Assembly: GCA_942493375.1 (NCBI GenBank)
Contig: OW818698.1
Span: forward strand, 2,294,001-2,358,000
DNA length: 64,000 nucleotides
Direction of reading: 5' to 3'
Source: G942493375 sp942493375
GTDB lineage: Bacteria > Armatimonadota > UBA5829
Below are positions 9,048 through 16,150 of the stretch, one piece after another. Every line of letters starts with the position of its first letter. Positions within the stretch are counted from its first letter, which is position 1. Under the pieces are notes generated by a model. It ran no database searches, was not told the DNA's origin, and saw only the letters and a list, made by a program, of their open reading frames with translations. The position numbers and the translations under genes are program-made.

Positions 9048-9220
9048 GTCCTATAAGTCCTATTGGTCTTTCATGTTTAGTATTACCAATAGGACTTATA
9101 GGACTTATAGGACATTCACAATTGCTATACTCATACCCCACCAAATGTCCTATTAGTCTTATTGGTCTTAATGGTCCTCGTGAAAATCAGACCAATGGGA
9201 CTTATAGGACCAATAAGACA
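9048..9220. repeat. Two tandem palindromes built from 9-base GGACTTATA units
   Basis: The first palindrome has perfect 20-base arms (9048-9067 and 9085-9104) and ends in an additional copy of the unit GGACTTATA. The second (9146-9220) has the same vocabulary (CCTATTAGT, CTTATTGGT, GACCAAT, GGACTTATA) with mismatches. A half copy, GGACTTATGGGACTAATAGG, occurs at 2954-2973 ahead of the ABC permease gene. Lack of coding capacity and the short repeating unit suggest a dispersed structural element rather than a terminator. Confidence 0.85.
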
Positions 9221-9256
9221 TGCACCATTACTCTTGAAATCACTACCCAACACAGT

Positions 9257-9286
9257 TTGACCTAACCCGCAATTTTGGCATATAAT
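9257..9286 (+). promoter_or_regulatory. Sigma-70-type promoter for gyrA
   Basis: TTGACC and TATAAT are separated by 18 bases. Transcription would begin near 9293, leaving a leader of about 95 bases before the TTG start of gyrA. Spacing and sequence are near consensus; the start site itself is inferred. Confidence 0.7.
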
Positions 9287-9387
9287 GTACCCGTTGTTAT
9301 AGGAAACGACCCCGTCTGCAACCCGCCTCGGTTACTATTGACCGGGGCTTAATTGGTGCAACTGGCGACTCGAAAGGACCTCCTGCC

Positions 9388-11973
9388 TTGAGCGACATTC
9401 AACCACGAGAATTTACAATAAACATCGAGGACGAACTCAAGAAGAGTTATATGGACTACGCAATGAGCGTAATCATATCTCGTGCTCTTCCTGATGTCCG
9501 CGACGGACTAAAACCTGTCCAAAGGCGCATATTGGTTGCCATGGACGATCTTCACCTGGGCCCAAATGTCCAGCACCGAAAATCCGCCAAGATCGCAGGA
9601 GATACCTCTGGTAACTACCACCCTCACGGCGAAGCCATTATCTACCCGACAATGGTTAGAATGGCACAGGACTTTAACGCTAAGTATCCACTTATAGACG
9701 CCCAGGGAAATATGGGTTCACTGGACCCTGACCCGCCTGCTGCTATGCGTTATACTGAAATGCGTATGTCCCCATTTGCCATCGAAATGCTGGATGACCT
9801 GGACAAAGACACGGTAGACTGGCAAGATAACTACGACCAGACAAGACTGGAACCGAGGGTTCTGCCTGCTAAATTCCCAAATCTACTCGCAAACGGTTCA
9901 TCAGGTATCGCAGTAGGAATGGCTACTAACATTCCTCCACATAATCTTTCTGAGTTGTGTGATGGAATCTCATTTCTGATCGATAACCCGGAATGTAGCA
10001 TCGATGAGATGATGGAATATGTCAAAGGTCCAGACTTTCCAACCCGAGGACTTATTCTTGGTCTTAAGGGAATAAAAAATGCATATCACACCGGCCGCGG
10101 CCAGGTTATTATGCAGGCTGAGACTAACATCGAACAGATTGAAAATGGCAAATCCGCAATCGTTATTACAGAACTGCCTTTCCAGACCAGTAAGAAACCG
10201 CTGATTGAGAAGATCGCTGGACTGGCTAAAGACAAGAAAATCGATGGAATTACCGATATTCTAGACTACTCGGACCGCCACGGGATTCGTATTCAAATCG
10301 AATTGCGTCGTGATGTGCAGGCAAAGAGAGTCTTGAATTACCTCTATAAGCACACTGATCTCAGAAAAACATTTGGGGTCATTATGCTTGCACTGGTCGA
10401 TGAAACACCAAGAGTTCTAAATCTTAAACAGATCTTACAGCATTATATTAACCACCGGTTTGTAGTTATTGTACGCAGGACCAAGTTCGAGCTTCAGGCT
10501 GCTCTTCACAGAGCACATATACTCGAAGGCTTGCGGATTGCGCTTGATTATCTGGATGAGATAATCAAACTTATCAGAGCTTCTGCAAACTCCGAAGCTG
10601 CCAGAAATGAGATGATGAAGAGGTTTGGTCTCAGTCAATTACAGGCTGAAGCTATTCTAAACATGCAGCTCAGACAGCTGACAGCTTTAGAGCGCGATAA
10701 GATTGAAGATGAATATAAGGCTCTTCTCAGACGAATCGCTTATCTTGAAGATCTATTAAGCGATCCGAAGAAGATCAATGAACTGATTAAAGAAGACACT
10801 AAATATATCAAGACCAAGTTTGGTGATGAGCGCAAAACCCGTATTGTGCCATTAGAAGCCACTGATATTGGTGAAGAGGACCTGGTCCCCAGGGAAGAAA
10901 ACCTGATCACCATCACTCGCGATGGCTACATAAAGCGGTTACAGATTGATGCATTCCCATCTCAGAAGAGAGGCGGACGAGGACGTATCGGGGCCACGAC
11001 AAAGGAACTGGATAAACTCCAGCACCTGTTTGTTGCGACTTCCCACGACTACCTGTTGTTCTTCACAGATCGTGGAAGGGTTTATAGGCTAAGGGCTTAT
11101 GAGATTCCTCAGACATCCCGAACGGCTATGGGCACGGCTATCATCAACCTGATAAGCATTGAATCCGGTGACACGATTACTGCTGCAATTGCAGTTAAGG
11201 AAAAGGATCGAACGGGATTCATGGTTATGGGCACTGAGATGGGTGAAGTCAAAAAGACCGACCTCACCTACTTCCACAATATGCGGGCAAACGGACTGTT
11301 TGCATTTGATATTGAGGAAGGTGACTCGCTCAAATGGGTCGCTATGTCCGATGGGGATGATGAGATTATTCTTGTTACCCGAAACGGTATGTCTATACGA
11401 TTCCACGAGAACGGACTGAGAAGTGCCGGCAGAGCAGCTGGTGGAGTCCGTGGAATCAAGCTCTACGACGAAGACAAGGTTGTCGGAATGACCCTTGTAA
11501 GAGATAAAGCAGAGCTGCTTGTAGCCACTGAAAAGGGTTATGGCAAGCGGACAGCTCTTACCAGCTATCGGGCTCAAACCCGCGGCGGCAAGGGTATAAA
11601 AACGATGAACGTTACCGACAAGACTGGTAAGATCGTCGAGACTGCTGTTGTGGACGATTCCGATAGACTGATCATCATCACGATGCACGGTATAACCATA
11701 AAGATCAAGGTTGCCGACATACGTTCAACCGGCAGAAGCACTCAGGGAGTGAGACTAATCAACCTTGGAGCTGGAGATGTGCTTAGCAGCATCGCCAGAG
11801 CCCCCAGAGCTGATCAAGAGGATGCTCCGGTGGGAACCAAGCCAGTGAGAGCTGAGGGAGAACCTGAAGACGAAGAGTTCGATGGCGAAGAGCTGGAGTT
11901 GGAAGGTGATGAATCTACCGAAGATGAATCCACTGAAGAGGATTCTACCGAAGAAGAGACAACTGAAGAGTAA
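9388..11973 (+). CDS. gyrA: DNA gyrase subunit A
   Basis: 861 residues. The catalytic tyrosine is Tyr122 within AAMRYTEMRM, matching E. coli numbering exactly. The breakage-reunion domain covers about 1-490 and the C-terminal DNA-wrapping beta-pinwheel about 495-810. The GyrA box QKRGGRG (526-532) marks it as GyrA and not ParC. With GyrB it introduces negative supercoils using ATP. In the quinolone-binding loop HPHGEAIIYPT, E. coli Ser83 and Asp87 correspond to Ala83 and Pro87. The last 39 residues form a strongly acidic Glu/Asp/Thr/Ser tail. Translation starts at TTG, with AAAGGA eight bases upstream and no suitable ATG. It stands alone between its own promoter and terminator; gyrB is not in the window. 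Confidence 0.98.
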   Translation: MSDIQPREFTINIEDELKKSYMDYAMSVIISRALPDVRDGLKPVQRRILVAMDDLHLGPNVQHRKSAKIAGDTSGNYHPHGEAIIYPTMVRMAQDFNAKYPLIDAQGNMGSLDPDPPAAMRYTEMRMSPFAIEMLDDLDKDTVDWQDNYDQTRLEPRVLPAKFPNLLANGSSGIAVGMATNIPPHNLSELCDGISFLIDNPECSIDEMMEYVKGPDFPTRGLILGLKGIKNAYHTGRGQVIMQAETNIEQIENGKSAIVITELPFQTSKKPLIEKIAGLAKDKKIDGITDILDYSDRHGIRIQIELRRDVQAKRVLNYLYKHTDLRKTFGVIMLALVDETPRVLNLKQILQHYINHRFVVIVRRTKFELQAALHRAHILEGLRIALDYLDEIIKLIRASANSEAARNEMMKRFGLSQLQAEAILNMQLRQLTALERDKIEDEYKALLRRIAYLEDLLSDPKKINELIKEDTKYIKTKFGDERKTRIVPLEATDIGEEDLVPREENLITITRDGYIKRLQIDAFPSQKRGGRGRIGATTKELDKLQHLFVATSHDYLLFFTDRGRVYRLRAYEIPQTSRTAMGTAIINLISIESGDTITAAIAVKEKDRTGFMVMGTEMGEVKKTDLTYFHNMRANGLFAFDIEEGDSLKWVAMSDGDDEIILVTRNGMSIRFHENGLRSAGRAAGGVRGIKLYDEDKVVGMTLVRDKAELLVATEKGYGKRTALTSYRAQTRGGKGIKTMNVTDKTGKIVETAVVDDSDRLIIITMHGITIKIKVADIRSTGRSTQGVRLINLGAGDVLSSIARAPRADQEDAPVGTKPVRAEGEPEDEEFDGEELELEGDESTEDESTEEDSTEEETTEE

Positions 11974-11994
11974 ACGACAACATTAGTGTTGTTC

Positions 11995-12033
11995 AAAAGC
12001 CCCGCATTTACATTGTAAATGCGGGGCTTTTTT
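11995..12033 (+). terminator. Rho-independent terminator of gyrA
   Basis: A near-perfect palindrome AAAAGCCCCGCATTTACA with its complement, ending in a run of six T residues, begins 22 bases after the gyrA stop. The inner CATTTACA/TGTAAATG stem resembles two other hairpins at 13094-13117 and 57556-57578. Confidence 0.95.
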
Positions 12034-12348
12034 ATGTCGGTTTATACGGAGCTTTTCTATCTCCATTTGCTGGTGACTTTACTGCTAAACTTAATTCCAC
12101 CGCAAAACGGAAAGGATCGAAGGTATTCTGTTTCGGGAGTAATTGCAAATTGCCCCCGAGCCTACGTTAGGGTTGATCGCTGCGCAATCCATTCGACTCC
12201 ACTCAGCACGAATTTATAAAATGTAGTGGAAAAACCAGGGGTTTGAAAGACGATTTCACGTTCAATACCGATCCTCAAACCCTTGTAACTGCGGAATCTG
12301 GGTTAACCGAACGGTTTGACTTTACCTCAAAATGTTGAACTCTTACAG

Positions 12349-12378
12349 TTGGTTATAGGTGCTGTTTTCAGGTATACT
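12349..12378 (+). promoter_or_regulatory. Possible promoter for hicBA
   Basis: TTGGTT and TATACT are separated by 18 bases. The -10 box is good and the -35 is weak. It would give a leader of about 115 bases that includes the overlapping hairpins downstream. Confidence 0.45.
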
Positions 12379-12393
12379 ATTATTGTATCTGCA

Positions 12394-12428
12394 CCAGCCT
12401 TCGCTGAAGCTACGGCTGGCATGCCAGC
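12394..12428 (+). promoter_or_regulatory. Two mutually exclusive hairpins in the hicBA leader
   Basis: CCAGCC (12394-12399) can pair with GGCTGG (12414-12419). The latter overlaps GCTGGCATGCCAGC (12415-12428), a perfect palindrome followed by TTTGTTTTTA. The second hairpin has terminator character and the first would prevent it, the geometry of an attenuator. No ligand or leader peptide is evident, so regulation is inference. Confidence 0.35.
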
Positions 12429-12502
12429 TTTGTTTTTATACGACTGTCATGTCTGTTTGCTGAGCGACTTTTTTTGGACTTGAGAGAACGGTGGATCATG
12501 AC

Positions 12503-12715
12503 ATGAAGGATTTATATTTTGAGGCTCATGAAGATAAAGTTGATGGCGGTTATTGGGCATCATCTGTCGGCTTTGGAATCCACACCCAAGCCGATACTCT
12601 TGAGGAACTGAGACAAAATATCCTTGATGCTGTTGACTGCTACTTCGACTGTCCAAATGATGTCCCAACACTTATTAACCTTCGAGTCATCAGTGAAGAA
12701 GTATTGGTTCGATGA
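12503..12715 (+). CDS. hicB: HicB-like antitoxin
   Basis: 70 residues. The pattern LYFEAHEDKVDGGYWASS, followed by the helix DTLEELRQNILDAVDCYFD, is the partially degraded RNase-H-like fold of HicB antitoxins. The chosen ATG has GGTGG eight bases upstream; a GTG four codons earlier is an alternative. The stop overlaps the start of the HicA gene by four bases (ATGA), the usual sign of translational coupling in toxin-antitoxin pairs. The antitoxin precedes the toxin, an order known for this subtype. It has no C-terminal DNA-binding domain, so autoregulation would have to use another surface or the leader structure. Confidence 0.82.
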   Translation: MKDLYFEAHEDKVDGGYWASSVGFGIHTQADTLEELRQNILDAVDCYFDCPNDVPTLINLRVISEEVLVR

Positions 12716-12954
12716 GACTCCCCCGTGATATCGAACCTGCTGAGTTGGTTCATGCACTTCGAGTTCTTGGATATGAACCGACCAGGCAATCTGGTTTACA
12801 TATCCGTATCACTACCCAAGTCAGCGGTGAACATCACGAAGTTATCCCAAACCACAAACCGATTAAGATAGGAACTCTCCAGAGTATCTTGTCCAGTATA
12901 GCCTCCCACCACAAAATTAGTGTGGAAGAATTGCTCCACAAACTGCATCTGTAA
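12712..12954 (+). CDS. hicA: HicA-like mRNA interferase toxin
   Basis: 80 residues with the double-stranded-RNA-binding-like HicA fold. The motif GYEPTRQSGLHIRI contains the conserved histidine (His30) required for RNA cleavage in characterised HicA proteins. The second block, VIPNHKPIKIGTLQSIL, matches the family's PxHxxxxxxGTLxxIL signature. Length is normal for HicA, and the start overlaps the antitoxin stop by four bases. The toxin would cleave mRNA when the labile antitoxin is lost. No mobile-element gene adjoins the pair, but short intergenic repeats occur on both sides. Confidence 0.87.
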   Translation: MRLPRDIEPAELVHALRVLGYEPTRQSGLHIRITTQVSGEHHEVIPNHKPIKIGTLQSILSSIASHHKISVEELLHKLHL

Positions 12955-13209
12955 TGCTATTGTCTGCTCCGAAGATCACGAAATGATGTTTAGCATTTGT
13001 CGGCAGGTAATTCCAGTATTTTTCACTACGGCACTGTTACACTGCGCTGCGAAAGCCATTGCATACATTAACCCGCGTTTTTTATAATTGACGGTGTAAA
13101 ATGCTATGCATTTACACTCCCACTCAGCACGAACAGATTTGGCTCACTTTTGATGGGATTGTATAGTGTAGTTTTACCTCCAAAATTATCACATGAAAAT
13201 TAGCACCCA
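12955..13209. repeat. Intergenic repeat fragments after hicA
   Basis: The stretch carries CGCTGCG (13045-13051), TTAACCCGCG (13071-13080), a hairpin GTGTAAAATGC/GCATTTACAC (13094-13117) and CACTCAGCACGAA (13121-13133). The first and last also occur at about 12.2 kb. The hairpin resembles one at 57556-57578, and the AACCCGC segment resembles the right arm of the element near 55.7 and 57.6 kb. No gene is seen. Confidence 0.6.
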
Positions 13210-13238
13210 TTGACAAGAACAAACCACTGGACTATACT
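13210..13238 (+). promoter_or_regulatory. Consensus promoter of the GntR-type regulator
   Basis: TTGACA and TATACT are separated by 17 bases, close to ideal. Transcription should begin near 13245. This excludes the upstream in-frame ATG at 13239 and supports initiation at the TTG near 13305, which has GGAG eight bases before it. Confidence 0.8.
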
Positions 13239-13304
13239 ATGCATGCCGACTACTCCTTGCAGGAGTCAAGGACACCGCGTAGCTGTATTATCGGAGTTGC
13301 CAAA

Positions 13305-14444
13305 TTGGATTCTAGTATGTTCGATATGAAATATAAACACCAGATACTTCAGGATTTATTGAAGAAGGAAATATTGTCCGGAAAATATCAGTCCGGGGAC
13401 CGTTTTCCATCTGAATCCGAAATGTGTGTTGCGTATGGTGTGTCCAACAATACTATCCGGGAGGCAATTTCTTCTCTGGTCAATGAAGGTCTGCTTATCA
13501 GAAAGCATGGTAAAGGCACGTTTGTAACGGACTGGCAGCAGAACATCAATAAGCAATTCGCGATAATCATCCCTCATATATTTGATCAGGATAGTCCACT
13601 GTTTAAATACCACGATTCCTATATGGGTCCGGTCCTATCTATCATTAGCAGCGGGGCACTCAACGCTGGTTATGCAAGCGTTCTATACCTCACTGATGCT
13701 GATCCTGACATTGAAAGACGATGCCTACTCGATGTTTTAAAGCGCAAGCTTGATGGAGTAGTAATGTTCACTGGTGATGCTGTTGCCAATATAGATGTTT
13801 TTAACCAGCTTCTAGATAACCACATACCTATCGTTCTAATGGATAGATATTACAAGGAAGTGCCAACACATTATGTCGGTCCTGATAATAAGGCATCCGT
13901 ATCAATGGCAATTGATTACCTGGTAGAACATGGAGCCAACGATATTTATTGCCTGACCAGAAGTTCTGAAGTTTCATCCATTACTGAAAAGGAAGAACGT
14001 TTCAGCGAAATTATCACCAAGCGAGGAATAGACCCGGATACCAGAATGATAAAGTGGGCTGATACTGACAGGCATATAAATTACACACTGGATGCATACA
14101 ACGCATCGATGGAGCATTTGAAAAAGACTCCAAAGGGAACCGGATTTCTTGCTTTTCAGGTGCAATTTGCAGTTGGTCTGCTAAAGGCAATGCAAGACAG
14201 CGGTCTTAATCCACAGGATTATCATATAGCCTGCTCAGGTAAAGTACCAAAGGGTCTTATTAACTGCGAATGCAATATAGTGCAGACAGATTATCAGCCT
14301 GAATTGATCGGAACAGAATTATTGGCAACTCTGCTGGATGCTTTTGAGAATCAATCCAGTCCTGTGCACAAGCTGACGGAATGTAAACTGGTTAAGTTTT
14401 ATCCGGCTGAAAGCTGTGATTCAATTTTTGTGGAGCGAGTTTAG
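13305..14444 (+). CDS. GntR-family regulator with LacI-type sugar-binding domain
   Basis: About 379 residues. An N-terminal winged helix (DLLKKEILSGKYQSGDRFPSE, then NNTIREAISSLVNEGLLIRKHGKGTFV) is typical GntR. It is followed by a periplasmic-binding-protein-like effector domain with VLMDRYYKEVPTHYVGPDN, giving the AraR-type architecture. Such proteins repress sugar-use genes until a sugar binds. The start is TTG, chosen because the promoter at 13210-13238 excludes the earlier ATG and because GGAG lies eight bases upstream; ATG 13317 is the alternative. Likely targets are the glycoside hydrolase genes nearby, though no operator could be identified. Confidence 0.9.
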   Translation: MDSSMFDMKYKHQILQDLLKKEILSGKYQSGDRFPSESEMCVAYGVSNNTIREAISSLVNEGLLIRKHGKGTFVTDWQQNINKQFAIIIPHIFDQDSPLFKYHDSYMGPVLSIISSGALNAGYASVLYLTDADPDIERRCLLDVLKRKLDGVVMFTGDAVANIDVFNQLLDNHIPIVLMDRYYKEVPTHYVGPDNKASVSMAIDYLVEHGANDIYCLTRSSEVSSITEKEERFSEIITKRGIDPDTRMIKWADTDRHINYTLDAYNASMEHLKKTPKGTGFLAFQVQFAVGLLKAMQDSGLNPQDYHIACSGKVPKGLINCECNIVQTDYQPELIGTELLATLLDAFENQSSPVHKLTECKLVKFYPAESCDSIFVERV

Positions 14445-14480
14445 AAGCCAGGAATCTTAGATAAATAAATTTCTGGCTTC
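14444..14480. terminator. Hairpin between convergent genes
   Basis: GAAGCCAG (14444-14451) pairs with CTGGCTTC (14473-14480), extended by three further positions with one mismatch. It starts at the last base of the regulator stop codon and lies before the end of the convergent MATE gene. There is no strong T run, so termination is plausible but not certain. Confidence 0.55.
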
Positions 14481-14501
14481 CATCCATTAACATTCAATGC
14501 T

Positions 14502-15890
14502 CTATACAAGCTGTATCTCTTTCCACTTACCGCTACGGTATCGCAGATAGAAAGCTAAGCTCAACAGCATTACCCATATGATGATAAAAACCCATGCTGC
14601 TTGTGCGGACACATGCATTACATTGAACAGCACATAAAGCACAACAACCATCAGCCAGTGAAGACTGACGGAGATAAACATCGCCCAGAATGTGTCTCCG
14701 GCACCTCTCAGGGCTCCGCAATATGAGACTATCATGGACTCAACAAGCACATAGATTGCCATCAGACGCACCATAAAAAGAGTCAATGGCAACGCATCTG
14801 CAAAGACTTTATCGTGTACACTTGGTCTGAATACATTGGATAATGCTACTGGAAATGCTAAAAACAAGACCAGCATTACAACCGAGTATATGAAACCGAC
14901 TTTAATCCCGGACAGGGTTGATGCATGTGCTATATCCGGTTTTCTGGCTCCCATATATCTGCCTACCAGACTAGTTATTGCAATCTCAATTCCAATAAGA
15001 GGGACATAAGCAACCATATCCCAGTTGTATGCAATCGTAGCCGCAGTAGCTACCAATTGTCCCTGTGATTGAAACAATGATATCTGCGCAGTAAATGCAG
15101 CGAGAGTCAGGAAAAACTCTAAACCAGCAGGATATCCAAATTTGAAGAGCTTCCACATTACATCGGACTTGAATATAAATGACTCTCTAATGCAATATTC
15201 CTGTTGCTTCTTTCCAAAGAAATACGCAACCATTAGAATTAATAATCCGCAGAGACCTCCAAAAATAGTCCCATAGGCCGAGCCTCTAATGCCAAGAGCG
15301 GGAAATCCAAAACGCCCAAATACAAGAATGTAATTCGCTCCAACATTCACAAGCATCGAAACAACCGATGCTATCATAACTATCCGTGTTTTGCCGATAC
15401 CCGAAAAGAAACAACTAAAAACACCACGGAGTAAGGTAATAATGGCTCCATATACCAGGATGTTAAAGAACACTGTCTGCGGCCCAAGTTGCTCGGGAGC
15501 AATACCCGAAGCACGGAAAGATGCCCTGGCCAGGGGAGCGAACAGTAAAATAAGTGGGTATGCGATGAATGCAATAATAGCTGCCTGCGTCACAACCACC
15601 GAACAGTTCCGTTTTTGTCCGGAACCGTAATACTGTGCTATCAGGGCTGTCCCGTACCCGATCAGGCCTAGAAAAAAGGTCGTCATCAGGAAACTCATCA
15701 TACCGCCACCAAGGGAAGCATTCATCTGCGAAGCCCCGAGTTTTGATAGGAACAACCTGTCTGTAAAGGTCATAATAGTATCGCATGCGTTCGAAGCCAT
15801 CATAGGCAGTGCAATGACTAGAAGTTCCTTTATACCGCCAGGTATATATTTGACAGTATTATTTTGTAATTCGTTAACTGAGCTTTCCAA
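14502..15890 (-). CDS. MATE family efflux transporter
   Basis: 462 residues from the proposed start, the normal MATE length, with about twelve hydrophobic helices in two similar halves. The first half contains LVIALPMMASNACDTIM and FTDRLFLSKLG, the usual opening of the family; GTALIAQYYGSG follows. These pumps exchange Na+ or H+ for cationic drugs or metabolites at the inner membrane. The frame remains open 240 bases further upstream, but that extension is not MATE-like and runs into the opposite gene. I place the start at TTG 15890, which follows AGGCGGTGG; an ATG at 15995 lacks a ribosome site. Substrate unknown. Confidence 0.88.
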   Translation of the reverse strand: MESSVNELQNNTVKYIPGGIKELLVIALPMMASNACDTIMTFTDRLFLSKLGASQMNASLGGGMMSFLMTTFFLGLIGYGTALIAQYYGSGQKRNCSVVVTQAAIIAFIAYPLILLFAPLARASFRASGIAPEQLGPQTVFFNILVYGAIITLLRGVFSCFFSGIGKTRIVMIASVVSMLVNVGANYILVFGRFGFPALGIRGSAYGTIFGGLCGLLILMVAYFFGKKQQEYCIRESFIFKSDVMWKLFKFGYPAGLEFFLTLAAFTAQISLFQSQGQLVATAATIAYNWDMVAYVPLIGIEIAITSLVGRYMGARKPDIAHASTLSGIKVGFIYSVVMLVLFLAFPVALSNVFRPSVHDKVFADALPLTLFMVRLMAIYVLVESMIVSYCGALRGAGDTFWAMFISVSLHWLMVVVLYVLFNVMHVSAQAAWVFIIIWVMLLSLAFYLRYRSGKWKEIQLV

Positions 15891-16150
15891 TAACCACCGC
15901 CTCACAAGTGCCGGATTCGCGGATTGTTTCACACTCTGAGAGATAACATAGAGCGTGTGAATATCTGTCTTTTGAAGACTAAAACGGAGTTTCATCAGAG
16001 GAAGATATGCATAACCGTAACATAATATTATATCTGACATGAGCGGGTACGACAATGATAAAAGTTCCATACCGCAAAATAATGAGCATAATGGGATATA
16101 ATCTACTATCCCGCAGTAAAAAACCATCAAGCAGAAAAGGAATGAAACTT

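Larger units (their letters stand above)
9032..9387. other. Intergenic region with double palindrome and gyrA leader
   Basis: No gene is seen. From left to right it holds two tandem imperfect palindromes (9048-9112 and 9146-9220), the gyrA promoter (9257-9286) and a leader of about 95 bases. A stem between CCCCG near 9311 and CGGGG near 9345 could form in the leader. Confidence 0.6.
12035..12502. other. Intergenic region upstream of hicBA
   Basis: I see no credible gene. It contains an intergenic repeat fragment (CGCTGCG at 12178-12184 and CACTCAGCACGAA at 12200-12212, both found again after hicA), a possible promoter at 12349-12378 and two overlapping hairpins at 12394-12428. Confidence 0.55.

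Noticed and set aside
11089..11688. Minus-strand open frame of 199 codons inside gyrA
   Set aside because: Fully antisense to the conserved GyrA C-terminal domain, with no recognisable protein pattern.
9388..11973. Topoisomerase IV subunit A (parC) instead of gyrA
   Set aside because: An intact GyrA box (QKRGGRG) and a full-length pinwheel domain are present, which ParC lacks.
12019..12219. 66-codon open frame directly after the gyrA terminator
   Set aside because: Begins inside the terminator hairpin, runs through an intergenic repeat fragment and shows no protein-like features.
15891..16130. N-terminal extension of the MATE transporter
   Set aside because: The extra 80 residues do not look like MATE sequence, run towards the start of the divergent hydrolase gene, and would make the protein longer than the family.
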